DNA of 25,653 bases from Bacteroides sp. CAG:530. Lineage in GTDB: Bacteria > Bacteroidota > Bacteroidia > Bacteroidales > Bacteroidaceae. How positions within the stretch are numbered: position 1 is the stretch's first letter; every line of letters begins with the position of its first letter. This document shows, in pieces, positions 1-7,897 of the stretch. A model generated the notes under the pieces. It searched no databases. It saw nothing but the letters and a program-made list of their open reading frames with translations, and was not told the DNA's origin. The stretch lies in assembly GCA_000434735.1 (NCBI GenBank), contig FR881204.1:1-25653 (forward strand). The letters run 5' to 3'. The position numbers and the translations under genes were made by a program.

Positions 1-19
1 ATTTACTGAATGTCCCTTT

Positions 20-3000
20 TTATGTTCTTTTCTTCAAAATAGAGTATTTCTTAGGAGTTATTCCATATTCCTTCTTGAAACACTGACCGAAATAACGCTG
101 GTCAGCATATCCCACCTTATCACAGATTTCAGTAACCGTATATTCTGTTTTCTCCAGTAATTCTGCCGCTCGTTGCATTCGCCTTGACTTAATCCAATCA
201 CCAGGCGATAGCTCAGTTATTTCCATCATTCTCCTATACAATGTAGAACGGCTAATATTTAGTTCTGTCGCCAATTTGTCAATATTAAAATCAACATCTG
301 TCATATTTTCCTCTATGACATTTATGACATTAGCTAAAAATTTATCATCATCCGAAGTTATAAGCACCTCATTCGGATTCATTATCAATTCCTTTCTGAT
401 ATTATCTTTTATTGTTGCACGTACACTAAGCAGCTGTCTTATCCGAGTTTCCAACTGAGAAACAGTAAACGGCTTAGTCATAAAAATATCCGCTCCAACC
501 TCATAAGCCTTCTGCTCAGTATCGTCCGAAGTAAGCGATGAAATAAACACTACAGGAATAGACGATAATGACCGACAAGCCTTTACCTCCTTACAGATAT
601 TAAACTTATAATCATCTTCTTTCACAATATCAAAAATAACTAATACAGGAGACTTAGAAGCAAGTTGCTTCACCCCTACCGATGCGGAAGCCAACATAAC
701 ATTATATTCGCTTTGGAAAACAGACTTAATAAAAAGAGCCATTTCCTTATCTCCTTCATACAAGCAGATAAGAGGTAGCATATCAGAACTTACTTCAACC
801 CGGGCATAGGCTTTGTCCTTTCCTAAAATAGGAACCAACGGCAACATGGAAACAGGCTTATCCTTATCCAATGTAACCAATTCATTTAAAGAATAATGCG
901 ACGTACCCAATAAAAGAACGATAGTATATACCTTTATACGGTCAATATCCGTGCTATCCACGAACAACTCTCCATGATGAATCTTCAAATAATCAGATGC
1001 AATTAAAAAACGGGTATCCCATTTCTTATTTTCAAGTACAATATCTCCACCTCTCACAGCAGTTATAACAAGTTTAAAACGATAATCTGAAGAATCAACC
1101 GAATATCTAATATCAATGCTTCCTCCACCGTGTGCAAACTCTACCGCATCTTCCATGATATTGTATATTGCCACCTCTATCTTTGTAACATCAACAACCA
1201 TTTTTACAGATGTCACATTCCCCTCTATTGTTTCCGTTATATGTTTATTCTCAAATTCATCAAGAAATAAACGACACACCTCTTGTATAACGACTACACC
1301 ATCTACTTCCGACAATTGGACATCATACTCGCCCAATGACACTTTCTTAAATTCCGATAGTCTGTTTACTTGTTCTGACAAATTAAATACATTCTTAGAC
1401 ATTGTTTTCAGCATCCGCTTTATATCCGTCTCCGACATCTGTTCGAAATTTTTCAATATATATTGCAGTGGGGCATAAATTAGCGTAAGAGGAACTTTCA
1501 GACCATAAGACAAATGAGTGTAATAATTCAATTTCCATTTTGACAATGCATCTCTATGCTTCAGTTTGGCACTTAAATTAAAGACTTTTGTCACTAATAA
1601 CAAAATACCTATCATACCTAAGGTATATAGCATATAAGCCCACCACGTAAGCCAAGGAGCTCGCTTAACTTCTATTCGAACGGAACGTACATTATCCAGC
1701 CAAATACCTGAAGAATTTGTTGATTTCACCTTAAACACATAAACTCCCGGTTTTAAGTCAGAATAAACGGCATAATTTTTAAGCGGTTCTGTCTTTATCC
1801 AATCCTTATCATAACCATCAAGTTTATAAGCATACTCTATCTTCATGGGATCATTATAATAAAGAGATGAAAAACAGACAGATACTTGCTTATAATCATA
1901 AGCTAATGTAAGGTGTCCTGTTCGATTAACATCTTGCGCCCAGTTTATTGAATTTACTTTTGTCCTTCTTTCTGTTGCAACTTTGACATTAGATATATGA
2001 ATAGTCTGTGAATCATTACTTGGTGAAAGTTCTAATGGATTAAAATAGTTGAGTCCATTCACCCCTCCAACAAAGATTTTTCCCTCTCGATTTACGGCAA
2101 TACCTAAAATATACCAAGTTTTTGCAATAGGTTGGTTGGCATTCAACTCGTAGTACACCACTAAATCTTCAAAATTTATCTTGTAAATGCCATGCAAACC
2201 TACAGCCCAAATATTTTCCATTTTGTCTTGAATAATACCTCCGATATATGGGTTCTTACGTGAATACGGGAAATTAATGGCCTGAAACTTATCAGTTTCG
2301 CTATTCAAACGATACAAACCGTTGGATGTACCTGCCCATAATCTTTTCTGATGATCAATATATAAAGCCGTAATCCATGACTCACTAAACTCTGACTTCG
2401 GATATAGCTTCGTACTTATCACTTCTAGATTTTCATTTAATGTCATACAATACAAACCACGGTTATCTGAAGCCAACCAAAGATTTCCTTGTCCGTCACG
2501 ACACAAAGCCCGATGTTTATCTTTTATTTTTTCCGGAAACTTTAAACGTCTGAACTTACCATCGACCGCATGGATATATCCTACTCCACCTTCCGAAAAT
2601 GCCAACCAAATATTATTTTGCGTATCCTTAAACACAGAACGCACATAACGCATACCATATTGGTCTAATGTTCTATTTAAAGACAAGTCATCCCTAAAAG
2701 TTTTTTTCTTTAAATCAAAAAACTTAATATTATTTTTAGTACTTATCAGAAATAAATGCTTATCAATCCGTGTAATACACTGCATTTTATTACCGGCCAT
2801 TAAATCGTTCACATTCCGATCATCTATATATTTCTCAATAAAATAGTCATCTTTTGATTTCCATAAAACTCTGTTTATTCCATTCGATGTAGCCAACCAT
2901 AAATCATTATATTCATCGCAATAAATAGATGATATAATATTACTTGAGAGCGTGTTTCGCTCACTATTTACATGCCGAATTAAATGAAAGTTAGAGTTCT

Positions 3001-3988
3001 CCTCTCCATATAGATACAATCCATCTAAAGTACAAAGCCAAACTCGTGACATCTTATCTCTAAACATTGCATTAACTGTATTCTTCAATTCATCATCTCC
3101 ACTACGATCGACATAAAGCTTACCTTTTGACTCTAACTGCCCACCATCTCCCACGCCATATATAGATATTCCATAGCCACGGGTTCCTATCCATATCTGT
3201 TCATTAACTTCAAGAAAAGAGATAACCTCATGATTATACGTTATATGCTTTTGTTTTAAAAGTGAAGCCGAAAAGTTTTCGCAATCCAATTCTCCGCACA
3301 AAACCTCTTCTCCCTTACACATCCATAATCGGTTATGACTATCAATAAACAGCTTTACTATTTTATGACCGCTATAGTACGTTTTCTTCTCACCAACAGA
3401 CCTATTCTCTATTCTTATACAAACAAGTCCCGCTTCCGTACCCAACAGCAAGTCTCTATCATTAAATACCTCCAAACAAGTAACGTGATTACTTAAATTT
3501 TCGCTATAAATAGGAATTTTTTGTAATAACGACCACTGTCTATCAAATAGAAAAACATCTCGATCTGTAGCAACTACACACAAATCGCTTACTTGACTAT
3601 AAGCAATAATATTTCTCGACTTTAGAATAGGTGAACACAACAAGCAATCCCCCTTCGAATTACTGCGCACATAAAGTCCCTCATTAGTTCCTATATATAA
3701 AGAACCTTTATCACTATACAAAAAGTTTACGTATGGACGACTAGACATTGAAAAGTCAAAAGATAAAAGTTCATATCCATCAAAATAAAAAATTCCACTA
3801 TCTGACCCTAGCCATATTGCTCCTATTGAATCTTGAGATACAGATGTCAATGTGTTAAAAGGCTGTTCATCCTTAAAATCGAAATGCTTTATAACTTGAG
3901 CTGAACTATCTGTAGCCAACCATAAAATTAACAACATGCATATAATATATCGACAATAAGCTGTCAAACTACAATAGTTTTTTTTCAT
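20..3988 (-). CDS. Hybrid two-component system regulator (HTCS) with degenerate kinase core
   Basis: A 1322-residue one-protein signalling system of the Bacteroidetes HTCS type, predicted in the inner membrane. A signal peptide (about 1-31) precedes a periplasmic sensor of two beta-propellers with many Reg_prop repeats (IWLGSDSG, IWIGTRGYG, LWLATSNG, LWAGTSNG), then a Y_Y_Y domain (about 670-775, YAYKLDGYDKDW) and one membrane helix (about 777-800). The cytoplasmic part has HisKA, HATPase, receiver (about 1070-1190) and AraC-type HTH (about 1222-1318) regions. The kinase looks inactive: the HisKA motif reads THLSYGLKVPL with Tyr828 where His is expected, the N-box has Asp947 for the second Asn, and the DxGxG and GxGxGL boxes are unrecognisable. 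The receiver keeps Asp1120 and the KPF Lys, but its acidic pocket is altered (YEGD) and the Thr is Ser. The DNA-binding domain looks intact. Its base composition is visibly more AT-rich than the operon to its right. The gene may serve that operon or a locus left of the window. Confidence 0.93.
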   Translation of the reverse strand: MKKNYCSLTAYCRYIICMLLILWLATDSSAQVIKHFDFKDEQPFNTLTSVSQDSIGAIWLGSDSGIFYFDGYELLSFDFSMSSRPYVNFLYSDKGSLYIGTNEGLYVRSNSKGDCLLCSPILKSRNIIAYSQVSDLCVVATDRDVFLFDRQWSLLQKIPIYSENLSNHVTCLEVFNDRDLLLGTEAGLVCIRIENRSVGEKKTYYSGHKIVKLFIDSHNRLWMCKGEEVLCGELDCENFSASLLKQKHITYNHEVISFLEVNEQIWIGTRGYGISIYGVGDGGQLESKGKLYVDRSGDDELKNTVNAMFRDKMSRVWLCTLDGLYLYGEENSNFHLIRHVNSERNTLSSNIISSIYCDEYNDLWLATSNGINRVLWKSKDDYFIEKYIDDRNVNDLMAGNKMQCITRIDKHLFLISTKNNIKFFDLKKKTFRDDLSLNRTLDQYGMRYVRSVFKDTQNNIWLAFSEGGVGYIHAVDGKFRRLKFPEKIKDKHRALCRDGQGNLWLASDNRGLYCMTLNENLEVISTKLYPKSEFSESWITALYIDHQKRLWAGTSNGLYRLNSETDKFQAINFPYSRKNPYIGGIIQDKMENIWAVGLHGIYKINFEDLVVYYELNANQPIAKTWYILGIAVNREGKIFVGGVNGLNYFNPLELSPSNDSQTIHISNVKVATERRTKVNSINWAQDVNRTGHLTLAYDYKQVSVCFSSLYYNDPMKIEYAYKLDGYDKDWIKTEPLKNYAVYSDLKPGVYVFKVKSTNSSGIWLDNVRSVRIEVKRAPWLTWWAYMLYTLGMIGILLLVTKVFNLSAKLKHRDALSKWKLNYYTHLSYGLKVPLTLIYAPLQYILKNFEQMSETDIKRMLKTMSKNVFNLSEQVNRLSEFKKVSLGEYDVQLSEVDGVVVIQEVCRLFLDEFENKHITETIEGNVTSVKMVVDVTKIEVAIYNIMEDAVEFAHGGGSIDIRYSVDSSDYRFKLVITAVRGGDIVLENKKWDTRFLIASDYLKIHHGELFVDSTDIDRIKVYTIVLLLGTSHYSLNELVTLDKDKPVSMLPLVPILGKDKAYARVEVSSDMLPLICLYEGDKEMALFIKSVFQSEYNVMLASASVGVKQLASKSPVLVIFDIVKEDDYKFNICKEVKACRSLSSIPVVFISSLTSDDTEQKAYEVGADIFMTKPFTVSQLETRIRQLLSVRATIKDNIRKELIMNPNEVLITSDDDKFLANVINVIEENMTDVDFNIDKLATELNISRSTLYRRMMEITELSPGDWIKSRRMQRAAELLEKTEYTVTEICDKVGYADQRYFGQCFKKEYGITPKKYSILKKRT

Positions 3989-4247
3989 AAAGAATAAAGG
4001 TTACTCTATTTTAATACTTCTCCAGATACAACATAAGACGTGTTTCTTGTTGTAAATATAGTGTTTTTTTCTACCTCTTATCTATATGCTGCCATAAAAA
4101 AGTAGAAAATCCAATACTTCTAATTGAGTAGAGTTTTGATCATTATCTAAGAGTTTCTAACAAAGAAAATTCATTTTCAATTTATTAATCGTATAAGAGT
4201 TCAATCTTTTACATGAAAAATGTTTTGTAGGCTTTATCATTATGAAA

Positions 4248-4370
4248 AAGTAGCCGTACAGATGAATTTTACCGAGAACATGAACAAAATATCGACCATT
4301 TTATACGGTCTACATCGTATAAAATGGTCGATAAATGATTAATAATGGCCGATAAAGTCATACGCTACTT
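4248..4370. repeat. Nested inverted-repeat element
   Basis: The inner arms are a perfect 18-bp inverted repeat: TATCGACCATTTTATACG at 4290-4307 and its reverse complement at 4316-4333, with an 8-nt loop. Nearly concentric outer arms, AAGTAGCCGTA at 4248-4258 and TACGCTACTT at 4361-4370, match except for one bulged base. A further imperfect copy of the right inner arm (AATGGCCGATAAA) lies at about 4343-4355. No T-run follows on either strand, so a plain terminator is unlikely. It could be an operator, an RNA structure in the HTCS leader, or a small non-autonomous element. Confidence 0.6.
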
Positions 4371-4390
4371 ATGTAAGACCTGTTATTTAC

Positions 4391-4428
4391 AAAAAAAACG
4401 TACAAGCGGCATTTAAACCCTTGTACGT
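4391..4428 (-). terminator. Rho-independent terminator of the SusCD operon
   Basis: Read on the minus strand, ACGTACAAG (4428-4420) pairs with CTTGTACGT (4406-4398) across a 13-nt loop, and is followed by seven to eight T residues (4398-4391). This lies about 40 bp past the stop of the last operon gene and is the expected 3' end of the nine-gene transcript. Confidence 0.8.
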
Positions 4429-4442
4429 CTTTTCTATTTTAG

Positions 4443-4465
4443 AAAGGTCTTTCAAGAAGACCTTT
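4443..4465 (-). terminator. First of two tandem 3' hairpins
   Basis: A perfect 9-bp stem (AAAGGTCTT at 4443-4451, AAGACCTTT at 4457-4465) with a 5-nt loop begins 2 nt past the stop codon of the lipocalin-like gene. It has no strong T-run after it on the minus strand, so it may be an accessory or 3'-end stabilising hairpin rather than a terminator itself. Confidence 0.5.
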
Positions 4466-4467
4466 TA

Positions 4468-4959
4468 TTATTCTTCCATATCACTGGCTTCCTTAACTAT
4501 TTCGTCGGGAACCTTGTCGCAACGCTCGTAGCGGAATACATCGCCTTCGTCGTTCTTGGATGTCCAAATCATTGAACCGCTCTTGAACAAATCGCGCACT
4601 ATGTACTGCTGATTCCAGTCGCCTACACCATTATCGTAAGTACCGCCTACAATGTAACCCAAGTACGGATCCTGCTTTATGAAGAAGGAACCTGTGGTAT
4701 GTACTGCATACATACTGTTCAAGTTATCGTACATCTCCATAGTGTTATCACGACGATGGAAAATGACATAACAATAAGTACCTTCCTGCATAGGCTGTCC
4801 GTTGTTCCACTCCGTCATCTTCCATACTCCGTCAAGATTGGCAGGAGTAACTGGCAGAGCCTTTTCTACGATAATATCATCATCGCTGCTGCAAGCTGTG
4901 AAACCTACAGTAAGGAGCGCTACTACCAACAGGCTGAAAAGTTTGATTAAATGTTTCAT
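4468..4959 (-). CDS. Lipocalin-like surface lipoprotein
   Basis: A 163-residue lipoprotein and the last gene of the operon. The signal peptide ends in the lipobox FTAC, with Cys23 as the lipid-bearing residue. The following SSDDD resembles the Ser/Asp-rich signals that send Bacteroides lipoproteins to the cell surface. The body (from about residue 40, NLDGVWKMTEWNNG) has the 'G-x-W' opening of lipocalin-like beta-barrels of Bacteroidetes, with short beta-strand-like segments and aromatic residues. It may bind a small hydrophobic ligand or help the neighbouring complex, but no specific function can be read. It lies 35 bp after the DUF1573 gene and is followed at once by two hairpins. The family call rests on pattern only. 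Confidence 0.8.
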   Translation of the reverse strand: MKHLIKLFSLLVVALLTVGFTACSSDDDIIVEKALPVTPANLDGVWKMTEWNNGQPMQEGTYCYVIFHRRDNTMEMYDNLNSMYAVHTTGSFFIKQDPYLGYIVGGTYDNGVGDWNQQYIVRDLFKSGSMIWTSKNDEGDVFRYERCDKVPDEIVKEASDMEE

Positions 4960-4994
4960 ATTCTATAGTTCTTTCTGTTCTTATTATTTCATAA

Positions 4995-5732
4995 TTACTG
5001 ATTTCTATTCACTACAACCGTAATCGTTCTGTCGCTCGGTTTAGCGTCTACCCCTTCCAGTATTATCGGGAAGGTGAAGTCGGACTTCATAGCAGGCGGA
5101 ATCTTGTCTACCACAAGCGTGATAACCAAGTCGGCTTCTTCGCCCGGCTGAATTACCGCCGGCTCTGTTCTTACATCGGCGTACTGCGGAAGAACAAGGC
5201 TTGAAATACGCAAAGGCTTCTTGCCGCTATTGCCGCAAAGTATTCTCGCTTCTGGCTTCTTGCCTGCTTTCAACTCGCTGAATGTTACCTTTGATTGCTT
5301 CAACCGCAGGTCGCCCATCTTATATTTGAAGCGATACCAAATGTCGGCGCTTGGAAGTACCATTCCACGTAATCCGATTTTAGCGACCGGTTCCGTTCCG
5401 GCATCCTTCAGGTAAACGAAAGCACGGGTATCGATTGTACCGGGATATCCGTTGGGAGTAAACGTAAGCTGAATTTTGCAACTGTCGCCCGGCTGCAACT
5501 TCATCTTGCTGACACCATACTTGGTACATCCGCAAGTGGTCTGTACGCGCGAAATCTCTTGCACGCAGTCACTAACGTTTCTCGCCACAAACGAATAAGT
5601 ACGTGGCGCATCGTCCTCGGTCATCGTACCGGCATCTATGAGCTGACAGTCAAACTTGAGCTGCTGCGCCCAAGTATGACCCAAGCCCATCAGGCTGAGA
5701 ACGATAAGGATTATAGTGAATCTCTTTTTCAT
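4995..5732 (-). CDS. DUF1573 domain protein, secreted
   Basis: A 245-residue exported protein. The signal peptide (about 1-22, ending TWA before QQ) has no lipobox Cys, so it is predicted periplasmic or secreted. The N-terminal half is a DUF1573 domain, an immunoglobulin-like fold common in Bacteroidetes, recognisable by 'FDCQLIDAGTM', the TTCGCT motif at 65-70 (Cys67, Cys69) and 'QLTFTPNGYPGTI'. A second Ig-like repeat follows (about 145-245, ending in a beta-strand ITVVVNR). The cysteine pair may be redox-active or bind metal, but the role is not known. It lies 21 bp after the subtilase gene and 35 bp before the lipocalin-like gene, so it is clearly cotranscribed. It may help fold or hold outer-envelope partners (inference). 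Confidence 0.87.
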   Translation of the reverse strand: MKKRFTIILIVLSLMGLGHTWAQQLKFDCQLIDAGTMTEDDAPRTYSFVARNVSDCVQEISRVQTTCGCTKYGVSKMKLQPGDSCKIQLTFTPNGYPGTIDTRAFVYLKDAGTEPVAKIGLRGMVLPSADIWYRFKYKMGDLRLKQSKVTFSELKAGKKPEARILCGNSGKKPLRISSLVLPQYADVRTEPAVIQPGEEADLVITLVVDKIPPAMKSDFTFPIILEGVDAKPSDRTITVVVNRNQ

Positions 5733-5753
5733 CTCAGTAATTACCGTTTTAGA

Positions 5754-7841
5754 TTACATCCAACCGTTATTGTTGGCAGCCTTACGTACAATGACAGTCA
5801 CAGTCTGCTGCTTTCCACCAACTGATACGGTCAGCGTTGTGCTGCCTACTGCCAGACCTTTTACGGTCAAGGTAGTACCTGTGATAGTAGCAGAAGCTAC
5901 GTTACCATCGGCTACAGAGCAAGTATAACCCGATTCCGCACCTTCGAAATATGAAGGAAGATTCAGAGTTGTAGCTTTTTCGAGACCGATGTAAACGTTA
6001 GGCAACTTCATGTCAGAACTGTTCTCCTTATTCTTGATGTTATTCAATAGCTGAACTGCATCAATCAAACCAGTACCCATCTTACCGATGTACTTAGACA
6101 GATTTACAATTTCAGGAGAAGCTCCTACTGTAGTATGATTCATATAATAAGTCTTGGTAGCGCCACCTATATAGTAGCCATCCAGATCTTTAACCGATCT
6201 CTTCATCAGGCTTACGAAGTCGGCCGCACGGTAGTGACGGTGCTGCTTAACTGCGTACGACAAGCCAAGAGCTGCTACACCCGATACGTGAGGACAAGCC
6301 ATTGAAGTACCTTCCATGTAACCATAAGCAGGCTTACCGTTCTGAATCATAGTAGAAAGGATTGCACCCTTCTGCTCGGTAGTTTCTGCCCAAAACTCAT
6401 CTTCTGCCTCGCCTATCTTACCGTAATATTCCAAGTCGCCGCCCGGAGCGCTCAAAGTAACGAGTGTACCGTAGTCTGTATAGCAAGCAGGAGTAAAGTC
6501 GGCTGCTACAGAAGATACGCATACACACTTAGAGTAAGCTCCCGGAAAAGCCGGATTGCCTGCATACTCGTTACCGGCAGCGAAGATAGCGATACCGCCA
6601 TCGATAACTCCGTTAGGAGAACCTGCGTGATTGATAAAATAATCGAGCGCTTCTTTTTCCAATGGATAAGTCTCAGCCCATTCCTTTTCGGTTGCAGGAC
6701 CCGGAGTATATCCGTTGATGATGCTCGACTCAGAAGAGTTGTAACCCCAGCTACACTGAAGAATAACCGCTCCGTTATCGGCAGCATATTTGATAGCTCT
6801 CGCCTCGCCTGCCAATGTTACGCTGTTCTCGCCAGAGAATACCTGACAAGACATAATCTTAACACCAGAGTTAGGAGTTCCGTCGCCACCTGCTACACCA
6901 CAAACACCGATTCCGTTGCCATTTACTGCAGCTACGGTTCCGGCTACGTGAGTACCGTGACCTGTATCGTTAGAGTCTGTCCAAGTGATATCACCGCTAT
7001 CAGTAACGAAGTTATAACCGTGGAGGTCGCCTTCGTATCCGTTGCCGTCGCCATCGGTCTGAGCGCCTTGCACGCTTTCGCCCGGATTACACCACATATT
7101 GGCAGCCAAGTCAGGGTGAGTATACATCACACCTTCATCGAGCACAGCTACGATGATAGAAGGATCGCCAGTACAAGTCTTCCATGCTTCTACAGCGTTA
7201 ACGTCGCAACCAGCCTTAGCACCAGCTTGGTTCTTGTTAAGGTTCTCGAAACCATAATTTCCGGCACCCAAGTTGTTGTAGTGCCACTGATGAGACAAGC
7301 CCGGATCATTAGGAGTACCTTCGGCTATAGCGCGAGATGCCGCTTTAGCCTTTAGTGCTTCTTCATTAAGATAGATACGTTTGCTGTCGGTTTTATAAGC
7401 ACGCTTAATGCGGCCGTTAGTCTGCACCTTAGAGATTTCGCCCAACTGTTTGAGGCGTTCAGCGGCAGCTTTCAGGTCGGCACCCTTATTAAATTTAACG
7501 GTGTACCACAGGTGAAGACCAGCTTCGCGGGTACGAGCCTCTGTTTTGACGTCTACAGGGAACACACGTGTGAAACTGTAGCTACCCAAAATGTCGAGTA
7601 CCTCGTCGGTAGAAGGAATTCCCGAACGGGAAGCCATACCAGAACGAGACTTACTCAACTGCGCTTGGTCTAAGATATCGCTCATCTCCGGGCTGAACTT
7701 AATCAGCAACTCACCAGCTTCTGCATCTGCAGGGATGATGACTTCTGAATTGCCTTCGGAAGAGCCGAGGCTCGACAGGTTGTCTGTACAACCTGCCAAA
7801 GCCAAAGCGACCATTGGTATATAGAATAACTCTTTCTTCAT
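5754..7841 (-). CDS. Lipid-anchored subtilisin-like serine protease (S8)
   Basis: A 695-residue peptidase of family S8. The signal peptide ends in LAGC (Cys18), so it is a lipoprotein. Residues about 40-165 look like a pro-region (AGELLIKFSPEM, then a stretch rich in Ser/Arg). The catalytic domain (about 180-605) has the full triad: Asp235 in VAVLDEGV, His295 in GHGTHVAG, Ser513 in GTSMACPH, with the oxyanion Asn424 in AAGNEYAG. A C-terminal Ig-like (Big_2 type) domain (about 615-690) is likely for binding. All key residues are present, so it should be active. It would cut proteins at the cell surface or in the periplasm. The operon offers it a SusC/SusD importer for the products. Large insertions in the catalytic domain include Asp/Gly-rich segments that may bind calcium (inference). 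It sits 56 bp after the BACON-LRR gene. Confidence 0.95.
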   Translation of the reverse strand: MKKELFYIPMVALALAGCTDNLSSLGSSEGNSEVIIPADAEAGELLIKFSPEMSDILDQAQLSKSRSGMASRSGIPSTDEVLDILGSYSFTRVFPVDVKTEARTREAGLHLWYTVKFNKGADLKAAAERLKQLGEISKVQTNGRIKRAYKTDSKRIYLNEEALKAKAASRAIAEGTPNDPGLSHQWHYNNLGAGNYGFENLNKNQAGAKAGCDVNAVEAWKTCTGDPSIIVAVLDEGVMYTHPDLAANMWCNPGESVQGAQTDGDGNGYEGDLHGYNFVTDSGDITWTDSNDTGHGTHVAGTVAAVNGNGIGVCGVAGGDGTPNSGVKIMSCQVFSGENSVTLAGEARAIKYAADNGAVILQCSWGYNSSESSIINGYTPGPATEKEWAETYPLEKEALDYFINHAGSPNGVIDGGIAIFAAGNEYAGNPAFPGAYSKCVCVSSVAADFTPACYTDYGTLVTLSAPGGDLEYYGKIGEAEDEFWAETTEQKGAILSTMIQNGKPAYGYMEGTSMACPHVSGVAALGLSYAVKQHRHYRAADFVSLMKRSVKDLDGYYIGGATKTYYMNHTTVGASPEIVNLSKYIGKMGTGLIDAVQLLNNIKNKENSSDMKLPNVYIGLEKATTLNLPSYFEGAESGYTCSVADGNVASATITGTTLTVKGLAVGSTTLTVSVGGKQQTVTVIVRKAANNNGWM

Positions 7842-7897
7842 TGTTTAGTTCTATATTTTTAGAATTTATCTTTTTACTTGTTTTAGTAACGTATTCA

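Larger units (their letters stand above)
3989..4467. other. Intergenic region between operon end and HTCS
   Basis: This 479-bp AT-rich gap has no credible ORF. Its right end carries two hairpins just after the stop of the lipocalin-like gene, the second with a T-run on the minus strand. Its middle carries an 18-bp perfect inverted repeat inside a weaker outer inverted repeat. I saw no TAnnTTTG element with a proper -33 partner on the minus strand for the HTCS gene; the nearest is TTTCTTTG, one mismatch, at 4161-4168. Confidence 0.7.

Noticed and set aside
1505..1507. Tyr828 as a sequencing error for His (CAT to TAT)
   Set aside because: One base could explain the Tyr, but the next residue and the N-, G1- and G2-boxes are also changed, which needs many independent errors.
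4290..4333. Rho-independent terminator of the SusCD operon
   Set aside because: No T-run follows on either strand, and a better terminator with a T-run lies closer to the stop codon at 4391-4428.
6627..7355. 242-codon plus-strand ORF
   Set aside because: It lies fully antisense to the S8 catalytic domain with intact motifs, and its translation has no domain or signal.
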